Notes: generated by a model from the letters alone, not told the origin. Numbered from the stretch's first letter, positions 17,525 through 27,666 are shown. The stretch is 64,000 nucleotides of DNA from Marinomonas communis (GCF_004363305.1 NZ_SNZA01000002.1:248001-312000); one strand, 5' to 3'. A program made the numbers and translations.

Positions 17525-18315
17525 ACGTAAACGCGATTTGTACTGCGCTGGCGCAACTGCGCGAACAAGCGCCATTAGTCGTCAATATCACCAACTATGT
17601 AGTGATGAATAACTCCGCCAATGCATTGCTCGCCATCGGCGCCTCACCCATCATGGCGCATTCACGAGAAGAAATGGCTGAGATGATGGCCTTTGCTGGC
17701 GCCTTGGTGATCAATATTGGCACCTTGGATCGTACTTGGATTGAGCGTATGACCTTTGCCGTGGAACAAGCCAATGAAGCGGGCAAGCCGGTGGTGCTCG
17801 ACCCAGTGGGTTGTGGGGCGACCAGCTTACGTACCAACACTGCACGCCAGTTGGCCGCCCTTGCCAAGCATCTGATCGTCCGTGGTAACGCTTCGGAAAT
17901 CATTGCGTTAGCGGGACAAACCTCCCAAGGGAAAGGTGTTGATTCGCAAGACCCTAGCGAAGCCGCATTGGAGGCGGCCAAGCAATTGGTTGAGCAATAC
18001 CAAGCACAAGTTGTGATCTCTGGTGCAACAGACTACGTCGTCAGCAATGAAGGCACTTTTGCGCTGAACAATGGCCATCCCATGATGACGCAAGTGACTG
18101 GCACAGGTTGCTCACTCAGCGCGATCACCGGCGCATTCGCAGCCATAGGTGAAACCAGCGGATTAGCCGCCGCAGCGGTCATGGGTGTGGTTGGGGAAAT
18201 CGCCGCAGAGCAGACCAAAGGCCCTGGCAGTCTGCAGGTAGCCCTGCTCGATGCCTTGTATAACTTAGATGCCGACACACTGACGCAGCGCTTAAAACTG
18301 TCGCAACTGACCTAA
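17521..18315 (+). CDS. thiM: hydroxyethylthiazole kinase
   Basis: A 264-residue ribokinase-like enzyme that phosphorylates the thiazole moiety (THZ) salvaged from thiamine. The start region [20 protein letters not shown] is the family's substrate site, [13 protein letters not shown] is mid-protein, and [19 protein letters not shown] holds the anion hole and catalytic Cys. Its ATG overlaps the tenA stop, so translation is coupled. Its product is joined to HMP-PP by ThiE, encoded next. Confidence 0.96.
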   Translation: MNVNAICTALAQLREQAPLVVNITNYVVMNNSANALLAIGASPIMAHSREEMAEMMAFAGALVINIGTLDRTWIERMTFAVEQANEAGKPVVLDPVGCGATSLRTNTARQLAALAKHLIVRGNASEIIALAGQTSQGKGVDSQDPSEAALEAAKQLVEQYQAQVVISGATDYVVSNEGTFALNNGHPMMTQVTGTGCSLSAITGAFAAIGETSGLAAAAVMGVVGEIAAEQTKGPGSLQVALLDALYNLDADTLTQRLKLSQLT

Positions 18316-18334
18316 TGCTTTAGAAGGAAACACC

Positions 18335-18967
18335 ATGTCACCCTACGAACTGTATCTCGTCACCGACGATAACCAAGACCTCGACACATTAGTACGCGTC
18401 GTCACTCAAGCGGTCGCCGGTGGGGTGACTATGGTGCAACTTCGAGAGAAGCATCACGATGTACGTGACTTTATTCGCCGTGCCCGCGCCATTCAGCCGA
18501 TACTCAAAGCTGCCAACGTTCCGCTTATTATCAATGATCGCGTCGACGTTGCCCTAGCCGTGAATGCGGATGGCGTGCACCTCGGACAAAGCGATATGCC
18601 CGTGCATGACGCACGATATTTATTGGGACCAGAGAAAATTCTAGGGCTCTCAATCGAGAGCTGGCAACAATTGGAAGAAGCCAAACACCTGCCCATTAAT
18701 TACATTGGCTTAAGCGCTATTTACCCCACACCGACCAAAACCAACACCCAATACCACTGGGGCCTAAATGGTCTAAAAGAAGCCTTAGCGGTCTACGATA
18801 AACCCATCGTCGCCATCGGTGGAATTCGACACGACAACCTAGCCGATATCGCCGCCACAGGCGTACATGGTATTGCACTGGTCTCCGCGATTAGCCATGC
18901 CGACAACGTCACTCAAGCAACCCGTAGTTTAAAGGCAGTGATTCAGAGTAGTCGCCTACCAGCCTAA
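18335..18967 (+). CDS. thiE: thiamine-phosphate synthase
   Basis: A 210-residue TIM-barrel enzyme that joins HMP-PP and THZ-P to thiamine phosphate. Landmarks: VTMVQLREKHHDVRDF (pyrophosphate-binding K and R), LIINDRVDVALAVNADGVHL and GQSDMPV (Mg site), IGLSAIYPTPTKTN and IVAIGGI near the C-terminus. AGAAGGAAAC precedes the ATG. It is the last gene of the operon; no thiC, thiG or thiL is in the window, so this operon alone does salvage, not full synthesis. Confidence 0.96.
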   Translation: MSPYELYLVTDDNQDLDTLVRVVTQAVAGGVTMVQLREKHHDVRDFIRRARAIQPILKAANVPLIINDRVDVALAVNADGVHLGQSDMPVHDARYLLGPEKILGLSIESWQQLEEAKHLPINYIGLSAIYPTPTKTNTQYHWGLNGLKEALAVYDKPIVAIGGIRHDNLADIAATGVHGIALVSAISHADNVTQATRSLKAVIQSSRLPA

Positions 18968-18983
18968 GCAATGAAATCAGAGA

Positions 18984-19622
18984 TTACTCACCGCTAGCGA
19001 GAACCAGGCGCTTCTGCATTTCTGTATCGAGTTTTAGCTGACGCGCCAGTTCATTTAAGTACATGGCTTCCATAGCGTTTTGTTCATCTACCACGAGCAA
19101 TGACGCTAGGTAAATTTCGGATGCTAAGGCTGGGGTTGTCGCCAAGGCAGCGATCTCTGTTGGATCGAGAGGTTTATTGATTTCCCCTTCTAGGAAGGCT
19201 TGTTCATGAGCGCCGATATTGGCCTGAGCCAATGCTTCATGGATATGTGCCATTTCCGTTGCATCGATATGACCGTCAGCTTTGGCGGCGGCAATCATGG
19301 CTTTTAAGATGATGGTAGGATGCTGTTGATCCGTTTCGTGGAAAACTTCGGTTTGCTGTGGCTGGGCTTTCTCTTTTTGGTAGTCGTTGTAGACCTTATA
19401 TGCCAAGGCTCCGACGGCTGCAGCACCACCAACTTTTAACAAGGTTGATCCTTTGCCTGATTTCAGTAAAGACGTTAGCAGGCTGCCACCCACTGCGCCC
19501 ATGCCCATTTTTTTCAATGTATCACTGCCCCCCAAAGATGAGCTTGAGCTACCTACTTTCTGGGTGACTTGCTTTAATGCTGATGAGCTGAGCGCTTGAT
19601 TAAGCAATTTACTTAGATTCAT
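18984..19622 (-). CDS. DUF533 / TerB-like domain protein (YebE-like)
   Basis: A 212-residue protein. Residues 1-50 are Ser/Gly rich; a glycine-rich hydrophobic segment (GSTLLKVGGAAAVGALAYKVY, near residues 60-80) is probably membrane-inserting; the C-terminal half (ILKAMIAAAKADGHIDATEM onward) is the TerB/DUF533 helical fold with its K-A-D-G-x-I-D loop. The second ATG at 19622 is preferred, since AAGGA is eight bases before it and only two before the first. Function of the family is unknown; some members respond to envelope stress. It is convergent with thiE. Confidence 0.88.
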   Translation of the reverse strand: MNLSKLLNQALSSSALKQVTQKVGSSSSSLGGSDTLKKMGMGAVGGSLLTSLLKSGKGSTLLKVGGAAAVGALAYKVYNDYQKEKAQPQQTEVFHETDQQHPTIILKAMIAAAKADGHIDATEMAHIHEALAQANIGAHEQAFLEGEINKPLDPTEIAALATTPALASEIYLASLLVVDEQNAMEAMYLNELARQLKLDTEMQKRLVLASGE

Positions 19623-19733
19623 AGCCATAATCCTTAACTATTGGGTTATGGCTATATTTGAGCACTAAAATAACGCGATGTTCCGGCATTTGCGTTACTT
19701 TGCACAAACTTACACAGTCTATAAACGCTCTTT

Positions 19734-20243
19734 TCACTGCTCAACAAAGATCAATTCATCGGTATCAAATCCCTTTGCCCGTGCAGCTTGGATAAAGCGT
19801 TGCTTGTCAGCTTCAGAGACCGTTGGGGTGCGAGACAAGAACCACAAGTACGAGCGATCGGGTCCAGAAACAAAGGATTGTTGATAGTTTTCATCTAAAT
19901 TGAACACAACGTAAGCCCCATAAAATGGTCCAAAAAAGCTCACTTTTAAATACCCTGTGTCGCTATCTTCAACAAAATAGGCTTTTCCTTCGGCCTGCTC
20001 CCATTTCCCTTCTTCTGCCGAATAGCCTCGATTAATCACGCGTACACCGCCATCTTTTCGTAAGCTGTATTCCGCCGTGACGTTAGACAAACCACGCTCA
20101 AAGCTGTGGTCCAAACGAGCGATTTCGTACCAAGTGCCTAAGTACTTCGACAACTCAAACTCTTGCACCGGCTCAATGCCTTTTGGTGCAGACGTACACC
20201 CTGTCAGCAACACCACCAATAAAACCCATACTGCACGAAACAT
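19734..20243 (-). CDS. blc: outer-membrane lipoprotein, lipocalin family (Blc)
   Basis: A 169-residue lipoprotein. The signal peptide ends in the lipobox LLTGC, giving lipidation at about Cys16. The lipocalin motif YLGTWYEIARLDHSFERGLS (residues 34-53) and the C-terminal YLWFLSRTPTVSEAD are diagnostic of the bacterial Blc group, which binds fatty acids or lysophospholipids at the outer membrane. The mature residue after Cys is Thr, compatible with outer-membrane sorting. It stands alone on the minus strand. Confidence 0.93.
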   Translation of the reverse strand: MFRAVWVLLVVLLTGCTSAPKGIEPVQEFELSKYLGTWYEIARLDHSFERGLSNVTAEYSLRKDGGVRVINRGYSAEEGKWEQAEGKAYFVEDSDTGYLKVSFFGPFYGAYVVFNLDENYQQSFVSGPDRSYLWFLSRTPTVSEADKQRFIQAARAKGFDTDELIFVEQ

Positions 20244-20310
20244 AAACTGACCTCCTAATCGTCAGCCCTTATACGTTAGCAGCAGCGATTTGGCTTTATC
20301 GAATTCCCGT

Positions 20311-21207
20311 TTAACCATGCACTCCAGCAATCATGCAGCGTACGGAGCCGCCGGCCGCTTCAATAGTGCTAACCGATAACGGTAGTAAGGTGGCATGCTG
20401 TGAAATCGTTGCTCGTTGTTCAATCGTGAGTGCATCATAAGCCGTTTGCGAGAGTGACAACAGCGCGCCCTCTTTGCCTTGTAGCTCGATAGCATTGCCA
20501 CAGAAATGCTGTATTTGCTCATGGGTTAATGCAATCACCGTTTGCTGACTGCGCTCGAAACGTTGGCACAACAACGCTCTCTGAGTAGCCTCTAGCATGT
20601 CTAAGCCGATCAGTACAAAGTGCGTCCCAACACACATCATGACGTTGGTGTGGTACACCGGAGTACCTTGCGCATCATAAGCGTCAAATATCACGGCTTC
20701 GTAGCCTAGAAAGTCACACACGTCTTTCAAAAGATCGTCATCAGTACGTTGTGAGCGAGCCATATACGCTAACTTATTCACATGATCAAAGACGATCGAC
20801 CCCGTTCCCTCCAAGAAGCGTTGTTGGTCTGTAAAGTGACGCAAGTCTTTGGCGTGCTCAAGTCCATACTGCTGCCACAGTGTTTCCAGCACATCTTGTC
20901 GATATTCTCTGCGGCGGTTTTCCGCACGCATGGGATAGGTGATCAAGGTGCCGCTATGGTGAGTCGAAAACCAATTATTGGGAAAGACGGAGTCAGGCGT
21001 GTCGATACTTTTATCTTCAAAGAGGTGCACCGTAATGCCATGAGCTCGCAGCTTCTCGACGGCTTGGCTCACTTCAATATACGCCTGCTTAGACACATCC
21101 GTATGATGAACCGAACGCTGAAAGGCGTTGTCCTCTAAGGTGGCATCGTTGACACGAAAATGATGGGGGCGAACCATCACAACCTGCTTTGGTGCTTGAA
21201 TACTCAT
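20311..21207 (-). CDS. citrulline/arginine-type amidinohydrolase (CtlX family)
   Basis: A 298-residue guanidino-group-modifying enzyme. The N-terminal VVMVRPHHFRVNDAT, the SVFPNNWFSTH block, the catalytic His in VYHTNVMMCVGTHF and the nucleophile Cys at about 291 in GGSVRCMIAGVH match the CtlX / arginine-deiminase-like family. It is expected to hydrolyse citrulline or a related ureido/guanidino compound. It diverges from an Lrp/AsnC regulator at 21356, its likely controller, 148 bp away. Confidence 0.88.
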   Translation of the reverse strand: MSIQAPKQVVMVRPHHFRVNDATLEDNAFQRSVHHTDVSKQAYIEVSQAVEKLRAHGITVHLFEDKSIDTPDSVFPNNWFSTHHSGTLITYPMRAENRRREYRQDVLETLWQQYGLEHAKDLRHFTDQQRFLEGTGSIVFDHVNKLAYMARSQRTDDDLLKDVCDFLGYEAVIFDAYDAQGTPVYHTNVMMCVGTHFVLIGLDMLEATQRALLCQRFERSQQTVIALTHEQIQHFCGNAIELQGKEGALLSLSQTAYDALTIEQRATISQHATLLPLSVSTIEAAGGSVRCMIAGVHG

Positions 21208-21355
21208 CGAAGTCCCTCTTTTAAAAAGTGTAGGGACACTATGTTAGAAATCAGCCCCGCCAGTTAAAATGCCAATAATTTATGCAAATTGATTTATTAT
21301 TTATCAATTTGACAACCTACGTTAGGCATTTTGATTAATACTAAAAGGCTCTTTG

Positions 21356-21787
21356 ATGAAACCCTATATTTATGACTCGCTGGATAGCGCTCTAATTGCC
21401 GAACTGCGCAAAGATGGTCGCGCTTCCATTTCACAATTGGCCAGCCAGTTGAACGTGTCTCGAGCAACAGTACAAAACCGTCTAGACCGATTAACGCAAA
21501 GCGGCGCTATTTTGGGCTTTACCATTCGCGTTCATGAGGAGTTAGAACAAGACACCGTACGCGCCATCATGATGATCGAAGTCGCAGGGCGATCTACCTC
21601 GCAAGTGATTCAGAAATTACGCGGCATCCCTGAACTGATAAAACTGCACACCACCAACGGCGCATGGGATTTAGTGGCCGAGTTACAAACCACCAGTCTT
21701 GGAGAGTTTGATCGTGTTCTTAGACGAGTACGTGAAGTGGAAGGGATTTTAAACAGCGAAACCAGTATTTTACTGAGTAGTTTGTGA
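21356..21787 (+). CDS. Lrp/AsnC family transcriptional regulator
   Basis: A 143-residue regulator. The helix-turn-helix is SISQLASQLNVSRATVQNRL (about residues 24-43) and the RAM ligand-binding domain fills residues 62-143. Start at ATG 21356, with AAAGG eight bases upstream; the longest frame starts with a TTG one codon earlier. It diverges from the CtlX-family gene, which suggests that it senses arginine, ornithine or citrulline, but the ligand is not visible in the sequence. Confidence 0.92.
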   Translation: MKPYIYDSLDSALIAELRKDGRASISQLASQLNVSRATVQNRLDRLTQSGAILGFTIRVHEELEQDTVRAIMMIEVAGRSTSQVIQKLRGIPELIKLHTTNGAWDLVAELQTTSLGEFDRVLRRVREVEGILNSETSILLSSL

Positions 21788-21832
21788 AGCAATCGTGGCG
21801 TAGAGCTTGTTAACCATACACCACGATAGAGA

Positions 21833-22783
21833 TTACTGAATCGGCGTCAGCAGTGGTTTGTTGCCAAAGTGAGCGGCGAGGTTATCCAGCACCAGTTGTG
21901 CCATGGCGGCGCGGGTCTCAAAGGTACCGCTGGCGCAGTGGGGTTGGAGTACGACGTTGTCCATGCTTAGTAAGGCGTCGGGGACGTTTGGCTCATCCAC
22001 GAACACATCTAGACCCGCGCCTTTGATAGCACCTTGCGCCAGTAATTCTACTAGAGCCGTTTCATCGACCACGGAGCCTCGGGAAACATTGACGAAGTAA
22101 CTGTCTGGTCCTAGTGCAGTCAGCACTTCGCGGCTAATCAAACCTTGTGTTGCGGAACCTCCAGGGATAACGGGAGCCAGCACATCAACGTCTTTTGCCA
22201 ACGTCATCAGGTCATCGTAATGTTTGTAAGATACGTCCGTTTTTTTCGCGCGACTGTAGTAACTGATGTTCATCCCGAATGCTTCAGCTCGGCTGGCGAT
22301 GGCCTGACCAATGCGCCCCAACCCAACGATGCCGAGTGTCTTGCCTTTCAGGGAGGTGTTCAGTGGCATCATGCCTTGCTCTACCCAGTGACCTTGCTTG
22401 ATCCAATCCACCGCGGGCAACATGCGTCTTAGGGTAGCCAACAATAGCATCATGGCCATGTCCGCCACGTCATCGGTTAACACATCCGGCGTATGGGTCA
22501 CAGGGATCCCTCGTGCCTGACAATCCGAGACACATAGCGTATCGAAGCCAACACTGGCACAACCTACGATTTCAAGATTTGGCAAACGGTCAAGCAGCGA
22601 CTTTTCAAAGCCGCCACCGTGTGTGGTCACCACAGCACGGATCTGCTCTCCAACGCTATCGATCATATGCGCCTTCTCCACATCAGACGCTAAATCGTAG
22701 CGATGCACGCGATAGGTCTGTTCTAACACCGCCATTTGATCAGGGCGAATCGGCCATACCACCAATACATCAATGTCTTTCAT
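21833..22783 (-). CDS. D-2-hydroxyacid dehydrogenase (glyoxylate/hydroxypyruvate reductase type)
   Basis: A 316-residue NAD(P)H-dependent reductase. The Rossmann motif is GIVGLGRIGQAIASRAEAFG (about 150-169). The catalytic Arg is in NVSRGSVVDE, the Glu in DVFVDEPNVP and the His in LQPHCASGT, the ordinary order of the family. It interconverts 2-ketoacids and D-2-hydroxyacids. It lies 25 bp downstream of the AEC transporter gene on the same strand and is probably co-transcribed with it, so the pair may handle a hydroxy- or keto-acid. Confidence 0.92.
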   Translation of the reverse strand: MKDIDVLVVWPIRPDQMAVLEQTYRVHRYDLASDVEKAHMIDSVGEQIRAVVTTHGGGFEKSLLDRLPNLEIVGCASVGFDTLCVSDCQARGIPVTHTPDVLTDDVADMAMMLLLATLRRMLPAVDWIKQGHWVEQGMMPLNTSLKGKTLGIVGLGRIGQAIASRAEAFGMNISYYSRAKKTDVSYKHYDDLMTLAKDVDVLAPVIPGGSATQGLISREVLTALGPDSYFVNVSRGSVVDETALVELLAQGAIKGAGLDVFVDEPNVPDALLSMDNVVLQPHCASGTFETRAAMAQLVLDNLAAHFGNKPLLTPIQ

Positions 22784-22808
22784 CGTTCTCTCCTTTTATT
22801 AGGTTTTT

Positions 22809-23750
22809 CTAGGACAACCACGCCAACAGCGGTGGTGCTATCGCAACGATTACGAGGGAGCCAAGTAACGTCGATGTGGCAATGGCGTTCGCGGTTTGCT
22901 TGCCATCACTGCCATGGGCAACAGAGACCACGTAGGCTGACGCCGCCACAGGTGCGCCAAAGAATAAAAATAGGTAAAGCTGTTCGTGCTCGGAAAAACC
23001 CAATAACGCGGCCCCACAGGTCAGAATAATCGGGCTTATCAGTACTTTGATAGCGATCGCAACGCCAACGGTTTTGGAAAGCACAAATCTACTCGTGGCT
23101 AGGGACCCACCGATGCAGAGCAAGGCTAAGGGTAAGGTCACACCACCCAAATATTTGCCTGCGGTCACCACTTGGCTTGGAATGGGTAAGCCAACAAAAT
23201 TCACCACAATACCCGCCACGACACCGACGATCATAGGGTTGCGTACGATGGTGCCTAGCAACTGCTTGATGCTGACATCGTGATTGGTTTGATAACGGGA
23301 TAAAGCGATTTCTGCCAGGATGTTGAACAAAACCGAGGTGATACTGGCCAGCACACCACCGATCACCACGCCCTCTTCCCCAAACATGTTGACAACCAAT
23401 GCCAGACTAAAGACACCCGTGTTGCCACGAAAGGCGATTTGAATAAAGACGCCTCGCTCAGAGTCCGGCATCTTCAAACGCCCAGAAAGCCACCACGCAA
23501 ACCCAAACGTCAGCAATATACCCAGTGCAAAGTACACTGGCATCTGCCAAGACATTAAGCTGCCTGGATTTGCCCCCAACATGCTGAAAAACAATAAGGT
23601 TGGCATACCCACCGCAAACACAAAACGTGAGCCAGACGAAATAAAGCTGTCATCGATCACGTGTCGAGCACGCAAAAATGCCCCCACGACAATCAATAGC
23701 AGTACTGGGGCGGATACATCCAAGATTGCCGCAAAAGCAGACGCTTCCAT
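22809..23750 (-). CDS. AEC family transporter (auxin efflux carrier / malate permease-like)
   Basis: A 313-residue membrane protein with about ten helices. VSAPVLLLIVVGAFLRARHV at the N-terminus and the VNFVGLPIP and LLCIGGSLA segments are typical of the AEC family of bacterial carboxylate carriers. It is upstream of, and likely co-transcribed with, the 2-hydroxyacid dehydrogenase. It is separated from the glucarate operon by that operon's terminator at 23785-23810, so it is probably a distinct unit. Confidence 0.9.
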   Translation of the reverse strand: MEASAFAAILDVSAPVLLLIVVGAFLRARHVIDDSFISSGSRFVFAVGMPTLLFFSMLGANPGSLMSWQMPVYFALGILLTFGFAWWLSGRLKMPDSERGVFIQIAFRGNTGVFSLALVVNMFGEEGVVIGGVLASITSVLFNILAEIALSRYQTNHDVSIKQLLGTIVRNPMIVGVVAGIVVNFVGLPIPSQVVTAGKYLGGVTLPLALLCIGGSLATSRFVLSKTVGVAIAIKVLISPIILTCGAALLGFSEHEQLYLFLFFGAPVAASAYVVSVAHGSDGKQTANAIATSTLLGSLVIVAIAPPLLAWLS

Positions 23751-23784
23751 ACTCCACTCCTAAAAATGGGCTAAGGCCTTGAAT

Positions 23785-23810
23785 AAAAAAGGGGCACCTC
23801 TAGGTGCCCC
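23785..23810 (-). terminator. intrinsic terminator of the glucarate operon
   Basis: On the minus strand GGGGCACCT and AGGTGCCCC form a perfect 9-bp stem (23791-23799 with 23802-23810) followed by TTTTTT (complement of 23785-23790). It lies 33 bp after the semialdehyde dehydrogenase stop. Confidence 0.92.
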
Positions 23811-23842
23811 AATAGCGAGGTTTGGAGTCAAGCCATTCAGGC

Positions 23843-25429
23843 TTACTTCATTTTGCCGTCTAGTAACTGAGGCACATTCAAAGGGTTAGCATCTTGAATC
23901 GCCGCAGGTTGCAACGCCACAGGAAGGTCTTGGTAACAGACAGGGCGTACGAAGCGGTCAATCGCCGCGCTGCCCACCGATGTGGTACGAGAGTCAGACG
24001 TTGCTGGGAATGGGCCACCATGAACCATGGCATGACACACTTCCACACCCGTTGGGAAAGCGTTACACAGAATACGACCAGCTTTGCGCTCAAGGGTTGG
24101 TAGCAGAGCACGAACCGCTTCCACATCGTCGTCAGTCATTTGAATGGTCGCTGTTAACTGACCTTCCAAGTGTTCTGCCACCGCTTTGTACTCATCTAAG
24201 TTGGCACACTGGATCACCAATGACGTCGAACCGAAGACTTCGTCTTCCATGGAAGGATCCGCTAGGAACGCTTGTGCTGAAGTTTTGAAAACATGTGGCT
24301 GACACTGGTTTGGCGCATCGCTTTCATGACCTTTGCCAACGAGTTCAACGCTGGTATTGTCCGCAAGCTTCGCTACGCCTTCGCAGTAGGCTTGGTAGAT
24401 GCCCGGCGTCAGCATGGTTTGCGTGCCTTGGTTTTGGATTTCCGACATCACGGTATTCACGAAGGTATCGCTACCTGCGCCGTTTAATGTCACCACAAGA
24501 CCAGGGTTAGTACAGAACTGACCTGCACCCATCATCAAAGAGCCCACAAAGCCTTTAGCAACCGCTTCGGCTTGTGTCTCAAGCTTATTAGGCATCAAGA
24601 ACACTGGGTTGATCGAGCTCATTTCAGCGTACACAGGGATCGGCTCTTTACGAGCTGCCGCGATGTTCATCAACGCCACGCCACCAGAACGAGAACCCGT
24701 GAAACCAACCGCTTTGATATGTGGGTGCTCAACCAAGGCAGAGCCCACTTCACGGCCAGAGCCATACATCAATGAGAATACGCCAGCTGGCATGCCGGTT
24801 TTCTTCGCTGCCGCCGTGATCGCACGGCCCACGAGTTCTGCTGTACCAGGGTGTGCTGAGTGCGCTTTCACAATCACTGGACAACCCGCCGCTAGAGCAG
24901 AAGCCGTATCACCGCCCGCAACCGAAAACGCTAATGGGAAGTTAGAGGCACCAAATACCGCAACAGGACCTAACGGAATGTACTGTAGACGTAAATCGTT
25001 ACGTGGCAGAGGAGTACGCTCAGGCATCGCTGGATCAATGCGCACGTCTAGGTATTTACCAGCACGTACTACGCCTGCGAATAAACGCAATTGGCCCATG
25101 GTACGGCCACGCTCACCTTCGATACGCGCTTGTGGTAGGCCAGACTCGGCCATCGCACGCTGTACTAAGGTATCGCCTAGGGCAAGGATTTCATCAGCAA
25201 TGGTTTCTAGAAAAGTAGCGCGCGCTTCCGGTGTGGTAGCACGGTAAGTGTCGAACGCTTGCCAAGCGGCTTGAGCGGCTTGGTTAACTTGCTCTTTGGT
25301 ACCGCCTAGGTAAGCCGGTTCCATGGTTTCGTTGGTTGCAGGGTTGACTGCGTGGATCGCGTTAAGAGAGCCTTTTGTTTCCTGACCAGCGATCAGTAAT
25401 GTGCCTTGAAGAAGTTGAGAAGCTTCCAT
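23843..25429 (-). CDS. 2-oxoglutarate (alpha-ketoglutaric) semialdehyde dehydrogenase
   Basis: A 528-residue aldehyde dehydrogenase of the long KGSADH type. Visible motifs: [31 protein letters not shown], the catalytic Cys in [14 protein letters not shown], and [11 protein letters not shown]. It oxidises 2,5-dioxopentanoate to 2-oxoglutarate, the last step of glucarate/galactarate breakdown. It is the last gene of the minus-strand operon, followed by a strong terminator, and lies directly behind the GntR regulator gene. Its NAD or NADP preference cannot be told here. Confidence 0.92.
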   Translation of the reverse strand: MEASQLLQGTLLIAGQETKGSLNAIHAVNPATNETMEPAYLGGTKEQVNQAAQAAWQAFDTYRATTPEARATFLETIADEILALGDTLVQRAMAESGLPQARIEGERGRTMGQLRLFAGVVRAGKYLDVRIDPAMPERTPLPRNDLRLQYIPLGPVAVFGASNFPLAFSVAGGDTASALAAGCPVIVKAHSAHPGTAELVGRAITAAAKKTGMPAGVFSLMYGSGREVGSALVEHPHIKAVGFTGSRSGGVALMNIAAARKEPIPVYAEMSSINPVFLMPNKLETQAEAVAKGFVGSLMMGAGQFCTNPGLVVTLNGAGSDTFVNTVMSEIQNQGTQTMLTPGIYQAYCEGVAKLADNTSVELVGKGHESDAPNQCQPHVFKTSAQAFLADPSMEDEVFGSTSLVIQCANLDEYKAVAEHLEGQLTATIQMTDDDVEAVRALLPTLERKAGRILCNAFPTGVEVCHAMVHGGPFPATSDSRTTSVGSAAIDRFVRPVCYQDLPVALQPAAIQDANPLNVPQLLDGKMK

Positions 25430-25491
25430 TTGTATCCCCTTTTTGAGCTCTTAAGCCCAGCGTCGCTAGGCTTAATTGGTTCATCGAGAGG

Positions 25492-26259
25492 TTAATCAAA
25501 CGAGTTCGATTCGTTATAGCGCTCGTAGCGAAGGTAAGCACGACTCAAGTGTTGATGCATGGCTTCTTTGGCAGCATCCGCGTCTTTGGCTCGGATACTG
25601 GTCAGGATCGCCTCATGCTCTGCACGCACTCGATTCAAATACTCTTCACTGGCTACATGATCCAAGTTTGAGTTAACCAAGTTCGCTCGCGGGATAACGT
25701 TCTTATTAAACTGTTCGTAGAACTGTTTAAAAAATGGATTGTGGGTCGCTTGGCAGATCGCTAAATGGAATTCATAGTCTTCTTTACGGGCCAATTCGCC
25801 ACGCGCAAGTGCGGCATCGAATTCGCTAAAGTGACGTTCCATTTTTGCCAAGTCGGCTTCGGTACGACGCTCGGCCGCCAATGCACAGGCGGCACTTTCG
25901 ACACTCATACGTATTTCAAGAATATGCAAAATGTCTTTGATCGCCGTTGGGTCAACGTTGTAAGCAAACACGGTTTCGCTCGACATAGAACGTGTTACCG
26001 TGGTGCCCACCCCGCGACGGGTTTCCACTAATCCTAACGACTTGAGTTGTGTAATGGCTTCTCGAATAACCGTTCGGCTCACCCCAAAAAGGTCACACAG
26101 CGCACTTTCCGTTGGGAGTTTATTCCCCACTTGAATACGCCCAGAGGTAATCTCTGCTTCCAGCTGTTTCGCCACCGTAGTAGCAAGGCTGTCACCTTTA
26201 CTTAATCGTTGAACTCGGAGTGTACTACTTAAATTATCAATATTGCCCATGGAACTCAT
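25492..26259 (-). CDS. FCD-domain GntR (FadR subfamily) regulator of the glucarate operon
   Basis: A 255-residue regulator. The winged helix LPTESALCDLFGVSRTVIRE spans about residues 44-63; the FCD effector domain (about 95-235) carries the metal-binding Asp/His set, including FHLAICQATHNPFF and HEAILTSIRAKD. FCD proteins in this setting typically sense a sugar acid or its dehydrated product. It lies within the operon between gudD and the dehydrogenase gene. Its operator is probably the TTGTATGATGT word found at 28635-28664 and 33471-33530. Confidence 0.9.
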   Translation of the reverse strand: MSSMGNIDNLSSTLRVQRLSKGDSLATTVAKQLEAEITSGRIQVGNKLPTESALCDLFGVSRTVIREAITQLKSLGLVETRRGVGTTVTRSMSSETVFAYNVDPTAIKDILHILEIRMSVESAACALAAERRTEADLAKMERHFSEFDAALARGELARKEDYEFHLAICQATHNPFFKQFYEQFNKNVIPRANLVNSNLDHVASEEYLNRVRAEHEAILTSIRAKDADAAKEAMHQHLSRAYLRYERYNESNSFD

Positions 26260-26295
26260 GCCGTTATTTTTTATAGAACATTATCCTAGAGCGCA

Positions 26296-27621
26296 TTATC
26301 TAACAAGCGTTGGTTTCTTAGGATTGAATGTCCAACCAGGAATTAAGAATTGCATGGCCATGCTGTCATCACGCTGACCGAGGGTCAGGGATTTGTATAG
26401 CTCGTGCGCTTCCATCAGTTTTTCGCGATCCAATTCGATGCCCAAACCAGGGGTCGTTGGAACCGCGATTTTACCACCCTTAATCTTAAATGGGTCTTTT
26501 GTGATGCGTTGACCGTCTTGCCAGATCCAATGGGTATCAATGGCAGTAATCTCACCCGGACAAGCCGCCGCAACGTGCGTCATCATCGCTAGGGAAATAT
26601 CGAAGTGGTTGTTAGAGTGAGAACCCCACGTCATGCCCCATTCGTTACATAGCTCACCGACGGCTACCGCACCTTGCATGGTCCAGAAGTGACAATCCGC
26701 CAATGGGATATCCACAGAATCCAAGCGCACCGCGTTGCGGAATTGCTGCCAGTCCGTCGCGATCATATTGGTCGCTGTTTTCAGGCCAGTACGGCGTTTG
26801 AATTCCGACATGGTTTCACGACCTGACCAAGCACCTTCTTGACCACATGGGTCCTCGGCGTAACTTAGGATGTCTTTGATCGGCGTTAGGTATTCCACGG
26901 CTTGATCCAATGTCCAAGCGCCATTCGGGTCAAGCGTTAAACGCGCATCAGGGAAGACTTCGTGCAAAGCACGGATACAATCTGCTTCTTGATGGCCGTC
27001 TAGTACGCCGCCTTTTAGTTTGAAGTCTTTAAAGCCGTAACGCTCGTAAGCACCTTTTGCTAAGTTGGCAATCGCTTCTGGGGTCAGGGCTTCTTCACCA
27101 CGCACACGATCCCATGCGTCGATTGGGTTGTCATAGCTTGGGTAAGGTAGATCGGTTTTCTTACGATCCCCTAGGAAGAATAAGTAGCCCAAAGCTTCCA
27201 CTTCATCACGCTGACGACCGTATTGACCTAGTAGCTCGACCACTGGCAAGCCCATGTTTTTGCCCGCAAGGTCCAACAACGCCGACTCGATACCGGTAAT
27301 CACGTGTACCGCAGTACGTAGGTCAAACGTTTGGTTGCCACGTACGTCATCTTCTTGACCAGAAATGGCGCTGCGTACAGACGAAATAATCGACTTCCAC
27401 TTGCCAACGCTCTGACCTTCGATCAATTCCTTGCAGCGCTCCAGCGTTGAGATGATGCTGTCGGTCGCTGGGATTTCCCCTAAACCAAGGTTGCCATCGT
27501 TGTCTTCAAGTACAACGACCGTACGGATAAACCAAGGCGCATGACCGCCACTTAGGTTCAGTAGGAAGCTGTCGTAGCCTGCAACCGGTACGACTTCCAT
27601 TTTCTTGATGGTGGTAAACAT
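26296..27621 (-). CDS. gudD: glucarate dehydratase
   Basis: A 441-residue enolase-superfamily enzyme that dehydrates D-glucarate to 5-dehydro-4-deoxy-D-glucarate. [13 protein letters not shown] holds the catalytic K-x-[15 protein letters not shown] and [10 protein letters not shown] the metal ligands, [11 protein letters not shown] the third ligand region and [15 protein letters not shown] the general-base His. Start at ATG 27621, with GGAGAG eight bases upstream, four codons inside the longest frame. It follows kdgD by 52 bp, a spacer that contains a perfect palindrome. Confidence 0.95.
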   Translation of the reverse strand: MFTTIKKMEVVPVAGYDSFLLNLSGGHAPWFIRTVVVLEDNDGNLGLGEIPATDSIISTLERCKELIEGQSVGKWKSIISSVRSAISGQEDDVRGNQTFDLRTAVHVITGIESALLDLAGKNMGLPVVELLGQYGRQRDEVEALGYLFFLGDRKKTDLPYPSYDNPIDAWDRVRGEEALTPEAIANLAKGAYERYGFKDFKLKGGVLDGHQEADCIRALHEVFPDARLTLDPNGAWTLDQAVEYLTPIKDILSYAEDPCGQEGAWSGRETMSEFKRRTGLKTATNMIATDWQQFRNAVRLDSVDIPLADCHFWTMQGAVAVGELCNEWGMTWGSHSNNHFDISLAMMTHVAAACPGEITAIDTHWIWQDGQRITKDPFKIKGGKIAVPTTPGLGIELDREKLMEAHELYKSLTLGQRDDSMAMQFLIPGWTFNPKKPTLVR

Positions 27622-27644
27622 ATTTCTCTCCACTCAATGAGCAA

Positions 27645-27666
27645 ACGGGAGAGCATGCTCTCCCGT
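27645..27666. other. perfect 22-bp palindrome between kdgD and gudD
   Basis: ACGGGAGAGCA followed by its exact reverse complement TGCTCTCCCGT. In the mRNA this gives a GC-rich stem between the kdgD stop and the gudD start, without a T tract. It may stabilise the upstream message or modulate the ratio of the two enzymes. Confidence 0.6.
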
